The notes beneath the pieces are model-generated. The model did not search any database. It was given only the letters and a program-made list of their open reading frames with translations, and was not told the DNA's origin. A program made the translations under genes and the position numbers. 64,000 nt of DNA from Escallonia rubra (taxonomy: Eukaryota; Streptophyta; Magnoliopsida; Escalloniales; Escalloniaceae): contig JAVXUO010001037.1 in the NCBI GenBank assembly GCA_033065855.1, positions 606,501-670,500 on the forward strand, read 5' to 3'. This document shows, one piece after another, positions 20,774 to 30,039 of the stretch. How positions within the stretch are numbered: position 1 is the stretch's first letter; each line of letters starts with the position of its first letter.

Positions 20774-21517
20774 TGTAACATCCCGGAATTTTTTCGGAAC
20801 GTTAACATTCGCTCGATCATTCACGCTAAGACAATAACATCCTTAAAACTTAACCAAATAATGCCATCAATCTGTCAGAGCAACTAACCATCAATTAATG
20901 TATTATCCTTAGTGCACAATCATGGTTGATAAACTAAAATTAAATCTGATAATGAACTATAGAGATTCAACCACGCAGGGGTTCTAAAGATAAACACTAC
21001 TTAAGTTCACAAGCTCGCTTGCCTCTAGTCCAATTTCAAGTACTCTAACGCTGGTTACTACCTGCAGAAAGGAAGTCAAAGGGGAGTGAGCTTTTGAGAG
21101 CTCAGTAAGGTCACTCAAACGACCCTAGCACTTACACATTAAGATTCCTCTAAAACACACCCAAGATTACAATTTAAAACACCCAAACAAATAGCTAAAA
21201 TTAGAGAGAAGAGACTATGTATTTACCTTGAAAATTCTTGCCCTAGGTGCTTCCTTCTCTCTCCTTTTCTCTCTCTAGTTTCACGTAAAAAAGGATGACC
21301 AATGTTTTTCTGTGACGGCTGGGAATTAAGCTAGTCTTTATATATTAACCCTAAAAAGGAGGATTTGCTTAAAAACCCCTTGAATTTTAAATATTTTTCT
21401 TTTCCAAGTTTACGCATAAATTTTAATATTATTAGAAGGCTCCAAACTAATCGGATTAATAGTCGAAATTATGCATTCTGATAAACTAAAAAGAAAACAT
21501 GAAGTTGGGGTGTTACA
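20774..21517 (-). mobile_element. 3' LTR of a minus-strand gypsy element
   Basis: This 744-bp segment has perfect LTR ends: TGTAACATCCCGG on the plus strand and TGTAACACCCCAACTTC on the minus strand. A purine-rich tract lies just outside at 21518-21530, on the side expected for a minus-strand element's 3' LTR. I do not find the matching 5' LTR between here and the TA array at 23821. Confidence 0.8.
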
Positions 21518-21545
21518 TTCTCTCCACCTTAAAAAAATTCCGTCA
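21518..21545 (-). promoter_or_regulatory. Polypurine tract of the minus-strand gypsy element
   Basis: The minus strand reads AATTTTTTTAAGGTGGAGAG then AA directly before the LTR start TGTAACACCCC. This is the usual plus-strand priming site of chromovirus-type gypsy elements. Confidence 0.75.
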
Positions 21546-22789
21546 TCGGAATTGAATGTTCTTGAATCATAAAAATAAAAATAAAAAAATAACTCCTTCC
21601 CTTCCAACACGAGTCCATCACTTGCTCCCACTATGAACGAAATTTCAATCTCGAAGTGTTTATGACTTATCTAGCACGCGAGACATAGTGAACTAAATTA
21701 CTCTACTCAAATTCAACGCATATGAATCAACCGAAATTAATCTCCAATCCATCACGCTTCCGCTATACTACTCTGATAACACACCAAACTATGTCCTTGC
21801 ACAATCCTCCCAATAGTAACGTGTTTAACTTTAAGCCTAAGCAATTTCCAGTCACATATGACATGTTCTACGAGATCCGAACTTTAGTTTTAACTTCCAT
21901 TGTCATCACCACCCCAACACTATACTATCATATAGGTGATTGAGGTCTACACCTATACAAGCCGCGAATAGTGTCATCTCAATATTCTCTAAATGATATT
22001 TTGCTGATAGTTCAGGCTAACTAGTAACTAAAATTGCTAACTCGCTTTCTGCCCATTGCATCACTCATGCTATTAGCCTTTAAAATGTAATAATACTTAA
22101 TCAAATTGCTAACATCAAATTCTATAATTCTATACCCAAAATCATCTTAGTACTTTAAAAACACAGTTCCTCAGTACAACACCAAACTCTATCTTACTAT
22201 CAGTATTCCATCAAGTACCAAGACCACACGCTCAATATCTAAGGCCCAATTTAAAATGTGAGGACGCAATTCCTATCAAGTTTACTCAACCTCGAAATAG
22301 TTATGGCTCAGTTAGTACGAAGCTCACTGACTATATTTACTCCACTCCAACTCAACCAGTTATTTAAATTCCTAATCATCATGCTTCTGCTACGCTTTTC
22401 AAATAACATACCGCAATATCTTCTTTCGCGCAGCCTACTTAATAGTAGCAAGCTTAACTGCAACCCTATGGTATACTGAAGTACAAAGAAATTCTCGCAT
22501 ATGACTTTCATTCTAAAGGATCCAATCTTGAGTTCTACCCTCCACTTTCGTCAGCCTAGTTACAAGTCTACATAATCATATAATCTAACCAGCGAGATCA
22601 TCACTTAAGCTCTAATATCCCAAAATCGTAATGCTCTGAACTTATGTCTGACTTAAACCATGGCCAAACTAAAATAACATACTCAATCATTTTCGTTCAT
22701 TAGAACCAAGTTTATATGCCTACAATACTAAATCAGAAAATACCTTTGCAAGGATGGATGGAATAGAAAGCGCACCCGTAACCACTGAA
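21546..22789 (-). other. Internal non-coding part of the minus-strand element
   Basis: No RT, RNase H or integrase motif can be read in any frame. The stretch is AT-rich with short chance frames. Since gag (22790-23283) is followed directly by this and then by the polypurine tract, pol is missing, either deleted or never present. Confidence 0.5.
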
Positions 22790-23283
22790 TCGGATGCCTA
22801 CGAGTCTTGCTGGATTTTTGTAAGAACCTTTGTCGTTGCCCGGGGTCCTATTGCATCCTCATTTGGTTGACTCTGTGGTCCAATTCTAGGGCAATCCCTA
22901 ACGAAATGACCCTCTTGTCCACATGAGAAACGTTCCCTCGTTTTCCACCTACAGAGTCGACCATGATGAAAGTGACTACACATGCGGCATGTCATCGATC
23001 TAGCTTTTCTACTCTCCCAAGGTGCTGAGTTCCTTTGGAAGTTCTTCCCTTGGCCATTCCAAGTTTTATGCAGGCGTCATCTTCCTGAAGTTTATTTCTC
23101 GCTGCTGCTCTAATTCTAGCACGCCTATTCCCTTCTCTGCCAGACGTAGGTGCCCATATGGCCCTAGAATGTGGATTCGTCAATGTCCTTCGATTAGACC
23201 CTTAAGGTTGCTCGGTCGACAATGTCTTCTGGGATAACGAGGAGTTTCCCTTGTCCATAGAAGGTTCGATAGGGGCTTCTGTG
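22790..23283 (-). pseudogene. gypsy gag C-terminus with CCHC knuckle
   Basis: The minus-strand frame 22995-22798 contains CFSCGQEGHFVRDCP, a perfect C-x2-C-x4-H-x4-C nucleocapsid knuckle, followed by a Gln/Pro-rich tail. Upstream frames (23183-22992 and 23282-23202) are short and shifted but read like gag linker. The N-terminal capsid part is missing: at 23284 the frame runs into an LTR-like fragment. A truncated gag. Confidence 0.75.
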
Positions 23284-23814
23284 ACCGGCCGTAGGCCCAT
23301 CCGAACATCCACCAGGGCTTTGTCAGGCCTTACTACAACCTGTACCCAAGAATCTATAACTAAGTAATTTAAAACTATCTCCTTGATAAGATTTCTAAAA
23401 TCACACTTATAATTTCTCACTTAAGTCTCCAATGGCATTTTTGTATTTAACAACTAATATAGATCACTTAAATCCGGTGGAGATCTAAGCTCCGAAAAAT
23501 ATCAAATTACAAATTTAGTACTAGCATATCACCCAATGGTTTATTAAATAATCTAAGAGGATTACAAGTCTTCTAACAGTCGTCTACCGCATCTTCATCC
23601 TCGTGGCCCTCATCAGTGCCGGTTCCATTTAGATAATTGCCTGAAAAATATATTTAAAAGAGTGAGCTTGAGGCCCAGTAAATACACATACCATATCCCT
23701 AAAACAAGTTTTGAGATTCATAAAAATATGCCATGGTTTCTCTTCAATTAAACTGGTAAACATTTTTACAGGAGATACTATACATAATATGTATTGCTAG
23801 TAATTCATAATCTG

Positions 23815-23820
<6 letters not shown>
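23284..23820 (-). repeat. LTR-like fragment joined to gag
   Basis: 23284-23375 matches 17425-17510 in inverted orientation (GGCCCATCCGAACATCCACC, CTATAACTAAGTAATTTAAA). The rest, to the TA array, includes GAGTGAGCTTGAGGCCCAGTAA, resembling a motif in the LTR at 20774-21517 (about 21090). It looks like a truncated gypsy LTR. The gag frame reads into it, so the junction is a rearrangement. Confidence 0.5.

Positions 23821-23885
<65 letters not shown>
23821..23885. repeat. (AT)32 microsatellite
   Basis: A pure 65-bp AT array ends where the second caulimovirid cluster begins. Confidence 0.97.
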
Positions 23886-23886
<1 letters not shown>

Positions 23887-24147
23887 CAAAAGTGGGAGCG
23901 AGTCGCTTCAGGTTGTTTGCCGAGTGATGTCGTTTGAAAACCTGTAGACTAACGCATGCCCTGAGTTTTTTCAAAAAGCCCCTAGTATATTTCAAAAAAA
24001 AATGGACGATAAGGTTGTTTCGTACGTTTCATGTTCTATAGCTTCTATGCTACAAGTTGTCTAGCTATTTGTATGTTAGTACATTTTGCTACCATTCTTG
24101 GCCTGAATTTTCTAAAGGATCTACTTGGTAGGGGGGGTTAGAAAATA

Positions 24148-24260
24148 TCATAATAGTAGAATTTATAAGAACAAGATAACCTGTTTTTCCTGTGGAGAAC
24201 CAGATCATCTGAGTTCAAGTTGCCCTAGAAAACACAATAGTAGAAACTATCCTACTTGAC
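24148..24260 (+). pseudogene. Caulimovirid 2: coat-protein zinc-knuckle fragment
   Basis: One frame reads a perfect CCHC knuckle (CFSCGEPDHLSSSC) flanked by basic residues (KNKI before, PRKHNSRN after). A second copy of the same 90 bp lies at 25845-25935. The rest of the coat protein is absent. Confidence 0.75.
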
Positions 24261-24297
24261 TACTTTGTGTTAAAAGTAGTACAGACTAAAATGTTTT

Positions 24298-24560
24298 TTC
24301 CTTGTTGAAAATTCTCATATCCTCTAGTCATAATTTTAATTTTAATGTTTTTAGCAAAGTCTCTAGTATTTATACAAAAATCTGGTGCACAATAAAATAT
24401 GCCACCATTGTTGTTCATATCTACTTCTATAGCTCCTAGTATTGTTTGTTCACTAGAGAATCTATCGTCTGTAATAGCTAGGAATACTTTAGCTCCTGTA
24501 TCTCTTCTAGTTAATTCTTTTATGCCTATTACGATTAAACCAATATGAGTTAAGTTAATC
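24298..24560 (-). pseudogene. Caulimovirid 2: movement-protein fragment, copy 1
   Basis: It is nearly identical to 26097-26334 in the same orientation and covers the end of the movement-protein core, including the VDMNNN-GG-FYCAPDF-like box. The match stops abruptly at about 24553, where sequence changes to RT-derived pieces (for example 24620-24660 repeats part of the YIDD region). One of three movement-protein pieces in the cluster. Confidence 0.8.
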
Positions 24561-24689
24561 CACGCTCACCGCACCAACCACCTTTAGCAAATCTTAATAT
24601 AGAAGACAGTTGTACCCATGAATGGGAAATAGGAAGTTTAAATAGATGATATTCTGATATGTAGTAAAAATGATACTATTTAAAGTCAG

Positions 24690-25700
24690 GTTTTTATCAG
24701 ATTAAAATGTGGCTAGAAGACACCAGATGGACCGCATTTATTACTCCAGAAGGATTATATGAGTGGCTAGTTATGCCCTTTGGCCTTAAGACAGCCCCTA
24801 GTATATTCCAAAGAAAAATGGACGATATTTTTAGACCATACAATGATTTTATTCTAGTTTACATAGATGATATTCTGATATGTAGTAAAAATGATACTGA
24901 ACATATAGCACATTTAGATCTAGCCTTTAAGCTTTTTAAAAAACATGGTTTAATTTTAAGTAAAAAGAAAATAGAATTTTTTAAAACTAATGTCAAGTTT
25001 TTAGGAATGGAAATAGGAAACGGTAAAATTAAGCTACAATAACATATAACTAAAAAGATTCTAGACTTTCCAGATAAATTAGAAGGACTTAAACAAATAC
25101 AAGCCTTTTTAGGACTAGTAAATCAAGCTATAATATATTTTAAAGACCTTAGCAAATTATTAGGACCTTTGTATAACAAAACTTGTAAAACAGGTCAAAG
25201 ACATTTTAATGCAGAAGACATTAAATTAATTAAAGATATAAAAAATAGAGTAAGACAACTTCCTGATTTACACTTACCGTTAGCTACAGATTATTTAATC
25301 ATCCAAACCGATGGTTGTAAAGAAGGATGGAGAGCAATCTTTGTACTGCAAACCCAATAAGTACAGTCATAAGAAAGATGAACGAGTTTGTAGATACGCC
25401 AGTGGTAAGTATAAAGAAAGTAATCAATATTTAACCAGTTTAGATTATGAATTACTAGCAATAGTTTATGCCTTAGAACATTTCAAAGCTCTTTTAATTT
25501 CAAAGCATGAATTCTGTATTAGAACAGACTGTGAAGCCATAGTTAGATATAACAAAAACAAAGACTCTAGATATACAAATAGATGGCTAAAGTTTATGAC
25601 ATTTTTAAGTAATTATAGAATAGATAAAATAGAATGGCAGCATGTCAAACAAGTAGATAATTCTATTGCTGATTTATTATCTAGAAAGATTTTATCTTAA
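24690..25700 (+). pseudogene. Caulimovirid 2: reverse transcriptase and RNase H
   Basis: The frame 24707-25042 reads FITPEGLYEWLVMPFGLKTA, SIFQRKMDDIF and YIDDILICS, then the RT thumb continues past a stop at 25040-25042 (QIQAFLGLVNQAI). RNase H follows at 25280-25700: a TDG near 25309, then after a frameshift near 25330 KPNKYSHKKDERVCRYASG, LTSLDYELLAIVYALEHF, IRTDCEAIV and a final IADLLSRK. The YIDD and the RNase H acidic residues are kept. The fingers are truncated at the left end. One stop and one frameshift make this a pseudogene, but it is the best preserved pararetroviral pol here. Confidence 0.9.
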
Positions 25701-26096
25701 GATAATCCCATACAATTAGCAATAGAATCAGACAAGTTTCTTGTTTTATTACAGATGGCATCATGTTCTCAGAACAGGTTCACTCAAACCACTAGTTTCA
25801 GACCTCAACTAAACCAAACAAGCCCGGCATTTCCTTCTCTTTATAGAATTTATAAGAACAAGATAACCTATTTTTCCTGTGGAGAACCAGATCATATGAG
25901 TTAAAGTTGCCCTAGAAAACACAATAGTAGAAACTTTAAAGCTTTAAAGTCTTCCGCATCTAAACTACTTGCTTCTACTACTCCAGAAGGATTATATGAG
26001 TGGCTTGTTATGCCCTTTGGCCTTAAGACAACCCCTAGTTCCGCCACCTTTAGCAAATCTTAATATAGAAAACAGTTGTACCCATGAAAAATAGAT
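25701..26096 (+). other. Mosaic of short caulimovirid pieces
   Basis: After the RNase H stop this contains MASCSQNRFTQTTSFRPQ-like coding, a second zinc knuckle (about 25860-25915, with one in-frame stop just after it), then a direct jump into EGLYEWLVMPFGLKT of RT (25986-26035) and a short piece shared with 24585-24625. These joins between non-adjacent viral regions indicate recombination or end-joining of fragments. Confidence 0.7.
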
Positions 26097-26713
26097 CCTC
26101 TAGTCATAATTTTAATTTTAATGTTTTTAGCAAAGTCTCTAGTATTTATACAAAAATCTGGTGCACAATAAAATATGCCACCATTGTTGTTCATATCTAC
26201 TTCTATAGCTCATAGTATTGCTTGTTCACTAGAGAATCTATCGTCTATAATAGCTAGGAATACTTTAGCTCCTGTATCTCTTCTAGTTAATCCTTTTATG
26301 CCTATTACGATTAAACCAATATGAGTTAAGTTAAAATCTCCTCTAACTAATTCTTGTTCAGAATCTGGATGGATTAAATTTACGCTTACTACATCTTCTC
26401 CAATACATCTATTTTGTGTTTCTCTATAATGCATAAATAATCTTGTTTGGCTTAAAGTGGAATTACGTTGATATAACACTTGTGGAGAAGTTAAATCTAG
26501 TATATTTTGTCTAAATTGTTCAATTTTTCTATCTATATCTATTATTTGTTCTAGTGAGGCTATAGGTGCAGGTGAATTTCTAAATATCCTAAGAACTCTA
26601 TTTCCTATTGTATTTTCATTTCTTCTTCTTGTCTCAGTAGCTAATACTTCTGTTCTATTTATATCTTCTATGTTTCCTCTTCCTAAAATGTGCCTACTGT
26701 TGTTTCTTATCAT
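26097..26713 (-). pseudogene. Caulimovirid 2: movement protein, copy 2
   Basis: The minus-strand frame starts MIRNNSRHILGRGNIED, runs through LSQTRLFMHYRE, LTHIGLIVIGIKGLTRRDT and KVFLAIIDDRF, and after a TGA at 26210-26212 continues with EVDMNNNGGIFYCAPDF. This is the 30K-type movement protein (plasmodesmal transport) of Caulimoviridae. An inverted copy lies at 28136-28726. The start overlaps the end of the upstream ORF by about 17 bp in both copies. Confidence 0.85.
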
Positions 26714-27107
26714 AGACTACAAACTTCCAATTGTTTGGGGTCTTACTAGTTTTGGATTTGTCTATTGTAATGTTATCTAATCTTTTGCATAAATTTTCTA
26801 TATCTAAGCCACCATTGTTTTCTTGATATATCAGAACTATATGGTGTCTTAATAGTTTTTCTAAATATTCGTTCATTCTTCGAGTAAAATAGTCTAAATT
26901 TACAAAATATCTAAGATAAGTAGCAAGAGGATTTCTAACAAGTCTAAATTTTCCAGAGTCTAAATTAGCTATAATTCTATCATTGGTATAATTTATGAAA
27001 TTTAAAGCAGAATAAAATTCATTAAATGCTACAATATCTACTTCATATTCTTCATTATCTTCAGTATAACAACTGTAAAAGGTAGGATTTGCAGGACGTC
27101 TGTTCAT
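26697..27107 (-). pseudogene. Caulimovirid 2: ORF upstream of the movement protein
   Basis: An open frame of 137 residues begins MNRRPANPTFYSCYTEDNEE, about 95 bases downstream of the primer site, and ends KFVVYDKKQQ, overlapping the movement-protein start in another frame. It has no stop in its length. I recognise no domain. In some caulimovirids the movement protein is one longer ORF, so it could be the N-terminal part separated by a -1 shift; but the same overlap occurs in both inverted copies, which favours a genuine two-ORF arrangement in the parent virus. Confidence 0.6.
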
Positions 27108-27200
27108 GAATTTTTTTTTGATAAAAATGGGCTACTTGCTCAGGGTTACTTCGACATTCTCCTTTACTTGAAAATATCTCTTCAGAAGCCAAGGAACATA

Positions 27201-27214
27201 TGGCTCTGATACCA
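27201..27214 (-). promoter_or_regulatory. tRNA-Met primer binding site of caulimovirid 2
   Basis: The minus strand reads TGGTATCAGAGCCA, the initiator tRNA-Met complement that marks the start of minus-strand DNA synthesis in Caulimoviridae. It lies about 95 bases upstream of ORF 27107 in the correct orientation. The inverted copy to the right lacks this part. Confidence 0.85.
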
Positions 27215-27424
27215 AAATGGAGGGGGGTTGAGCCGGAAAACAAAAGTCCCCAGTTAGACCTTTACCATAGTGGATGATAGCATAGCACAGATGCAGACAC
27301 AACGGAATAGAGAGAAGATTTCAGAGAAAATATGGCAAAAACTAAGATCAAAGAGAGAGTCTGTTTTTGAGTTTTAAAATTTCAAGATGTCGGTTTTGAA
27401 CTATCAGAGTATATCTTTCTAGAA

Positions 27425-27510
27425 AAACTCAGGGCATGCGTTAGTCTACAGGTTTTCAAATGCCATCACTCGGCAAACAACCTTAAGCGACTCGCTCCCA
27501 CTTTTGTTAA
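27425..27510. repeat. 86-bp inverted copy of 23886-23975
   Basis: GGGCATGCGTTAGTCTACAG and CTCGGCAAACAACCTTAAGC here match the reverse complement of 23886-23975. The two lie near the two outer sides of the RT/movement-protein block, about 3.5 kb apart, and belong to the viral leader region. Confidence 0.85.
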
Positions 27511-27616
27511 ATCCTTAGGATAGCCATGATAGTTCGTTGAAAAAGCATAATCATTTTAAAAAATCGACAGAGTCTTTCTGGAGCCAAGTAAATGCCATAT
27601 GATCTCTAAATCTTGA

Positions 27617-27626
27617 CTATATAAAG
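27617..27626 (+). promoter_or_regulatory. TATA box in the left arm, facing right
   Basis: CTATATAAAG on the plus strand. Transcription starting about 30 bp downstream would cross the palindrome and continue into the plus-strand movement-protein copy at 28136. Called from sequence only. Confidence 0.55.
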
Positions 27627-28073
27627 TTGTTTCTTGTCATGCTAGACCTGAGATAATTTCTTTCAATTCATAGAATGCTTTTCACCGCTAGAGCGTTTTC
27701 ACCCCAGAATAATTAAGAGCTGAGTAGAGAAAATGAACTTACTTGAAAGCTAAAGAAAAGAGAGATTGCTGAGAACTTGAGGAATTTTAAGATAGAACGT
27801 TGAGAAACATTCACAGAGAGAGACTGTCTCTCAATTAAATCTAAGAGACTTTCTCTCAAACTCTCTCTCTGTGTGTGTGTGTGTGTGTGAATGTTTCTCA
27901 ACGTTCTATCTTAAATTCCTCAAGTTCTCAGCAATCTCTCTTTTCTTTAGCTTTCAAGTAAGTTCATTTTCTCTACTCAGCTCTTAATTATTCTGGGGTG
28001 AAAACGCTCTAGCGGTAAAAAGCATTCTAGGAATTGAAAGAAATTATCTGAGGTCTAGCATGACAAGAAACAA

Positions 28074-28083
28074 CTTTATATAG
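28074..28083 (-). promoter_or_regulatory. TATA box in the right arm, facing left
   Basis: This is the mirror copy of the box at 27617. On the minus strand it would drive a transcript across the palindrome, past the primer site at 27214 and into the minus-strand ORFs. A TATA-to-primer-site distance of about 860 bp suits a long caulimovirid leader. Confidence 0.55.
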
Positions 28084-28135
28084 TCAAGATTTAGAGATCA
28101 TATGGCATTTACTTGGCTCCAGAAAGACTCTATCT

Positions 28136-28726
28136 ATATAGAAAATTTATGCAAAAGATTAGATAACATTACAATAGACAAAACCAAAACTAGTAAGACC
28201 CCAAACAATTGGAAGTTTTTAGTCTATGATAAGAAACAACAGTAGGCACATTTTAGGAAGAGGAAACATAGAAGATAGAAATAGAACAGAAGTATTAGCT
28301 ACTGAGACAAGAAGAAGAAATGAAAATACAGTAGGAAATAGAGTTCTTAGGAAATTTAGAAATCCACCTGCACCTATAGCCTCACTAGAACAAATAATAG
28401 ATATAGATAGACAAATTGAACAATTTAGACAAAATAGACTAGATTTAATTTCTCCACAAGTGTTATATCAACGTAATTCCGCTTTAAGCCAAACAAGATT
28501 ATTTATGCATTATAGAGAAACACAAAATAGATGTATAGGAGAAGACGTAGTAAGCGTAAATTTAATCCATCCAGATTCTGAACAAGAATTAGTTAGAGGA
28601 GATTTTAACTTAACTCATATTGGTTTAATCGTAATAGGCATAAAAGGATTAACTAGAAGAGATACAAGAGCTAAAGTATTCCTAGCTATTATAGACGATA
28701 GATTCTCTAGTGAACAAGCAATACTA
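28136..28726 (+). pseudogene. Caulimovirid 2: movement protein, copy 3 (inverted)
   Basis: This is a plus-strand copy of 26216-26806 with few substitutions. The frame from 28226 reads MIRNNSRHILGRGNIEDRNR to the FLAIIDDRF box and then, at 28727, runs out of viral homology into the 64-bp repeat. The left edge joins directly to the palindrome arm, skipping the primer site and most of the upstream ORF that copy 2 still has. Confidence 0.88.
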
Positions 28727-28876
28727 GAAAAACTTGTCCTTTGCTTTATCAAAGCTTGTCTACTTTTGCCGAGAAGTCTTCTTTCTTCTAGAAAAACTTG
28801 TCCTTTGCTTTATCAAAGCTTGTCTACTTTTGCCGAGAAGTCTTCTTTCTTCTAGAAAAAACTTGTCCTTCGCTTT
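28724..28876. repeat. 64-bp tandem repeat, 2.4 copies
   Basis: Units start at 28724, 28788 and 28852 with CTAGAAAAACTTGTCC and contain TTGCCGAGAAGTCTTC. It links the movement-protein copy to the viroplasmin palindrome. Confidence 0.93.
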
Positions 28877-29097
28877 ATTAGATGTAATCCGTCTTTTTGT
28901 CTATATGTCTCTTAGTCTTCTGTCTTCAAGTCTTCTGAAGAACTGCTTGAAGATTCCTCTATGCTGACAAGGCTATTGCTAGGTCCTTGTAAGTCTTGGA
29001 ACAAACTATCTGTTGTAGCCGATCCTTCTGGCTCTAGAGTTTTGAATGTTTTGCTGACTAATTCAGCAAAGGCTTCTGCTAATTTCTTCTGAATAAC

Positions 29098-30030
29098 CTA
29101 GGCTTGCCTCTTTGCCTTTTTCTTCATTTGTCTTCTAAGTTCCGTTTTACCCAAACGGACAGGGGTCTCAGGATTTGAAGTATCTTTACCAGCTACCTGT
29201 AGGGCTGGACTAGGATTACTATCTCCTGTAATCAAAGGATTTTTAGTGTTTTTAAGTAAAACACCAACTGTAAAAGGACTTGATAAGTCTTTACCGGTAG
29301 CCTGTGAAACCGGACTAGGAGTTTTTTCTCCTGAAGTCTCAGATTTTTCAAAAATTTTAAGCAAATTTTCAGCTTTAACAGGACCTGTTTTGTCTTTACT
29401 GGCTGCCTATGATGCTGGACTAGCTATTCCTTTAACCTAGGAGATAGAGAGTTGTGACGACTGGTGTTTAGAAAGAAGATTGGTGTATCTATTTTTCCAG
29501 TCGTTGGCCTATAATTCTAACACTTGTGTATGGGTTCTAAGTTGGGCAATTTGCTGGTCAAAATTTTCCTTTTCTAAAGCTAAATGGTATGTCCTACTTT
29601 TTAAAATGTTAGAATGCCTAATAAGTGTATTGCAGTTTTGACAATCTGCATTACTGTCTGAAGAAGAAGAATGTTCTTGGCATTCAGGACTAATATAGTA
29701 GTTTGCTCCATAATGTGTTTGCATAAGAGTATTGGCCTCAGAAAAAGTAAGGGTTCCTTTGTACCATGGTTGAAGATGATTTCCTACACCACCAACCATT
29801 GCCTCTGGGAAATGTTTATGAATGCCTGGAATGGCACCCTTAACAACACAATAAAAATTATACCTTTTTGTTTCTCTAAGTTTATGAAAATAATGAGCTA
29901 AAGCATTAAGGGTGTTTACAAACCACCCGTTGTCTTTCTTTAAAAAAGATTGCCATAAATTATCTAAAAGGGCATTTTGATCATCAGGAAAAGGTCCGAT
30001 TTTAGATAATTTATCTAAAAACCCTAAAAT
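29098..30030 (-). pseudogene. Caulimovirid 2: viroplasmin/transactivator, left copy
   Basis: The minus-strand frame reads DNGWFVNTLNALAHYFHKLR, YNFYCVVKGAIPGIHKHFPE, VGNHLQPWYKGTLTF and ANTLMQTHYGANYYISPE. The pattern Y-x-V-x-x-G-x-x-PGI...W/F-PEA...KG-x-x-F-x-x-x-EA is the viroplasmin fold of caulimovirid transactivator (inclusion-body) proteins, which permit reinitiation of translation. A stop at 29509-29511 precedes a Ser/Pro/Lys-rich tail (29364-29098) ending in a basic KTELRRQMKKKAKRQ. Confidence 0.82.
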
Positions 30031-30039
30031 CGGAAAAGA

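Larger units (their letters stand above)
27570..28130. repeat. Palindrome with 244-bp arms from the viral promoter/leader
   Basis: 27570-27813 is a nearly perfect reverse complement of 27887-28130. The 73-bp centre contains a CT-rich run and a (TG)n array. Each arm carries a TATA box and leader-like sequence. Outside the arms lie inverted movement-protein copies, so the palindrome is the centre of a larger head-to-head duplication. Confidence 0.93.

Noticed and set aside
27215..28130. Palindrome as the natural stem-loop of a caulimovirid leader
   Set aside because: Natural leaders form imperfect hairpins downstream of the TATA box. Here the TATA box itself and the movement-protein gene beyond are duplicated in inverted form, so it is a genomic rearrangement.
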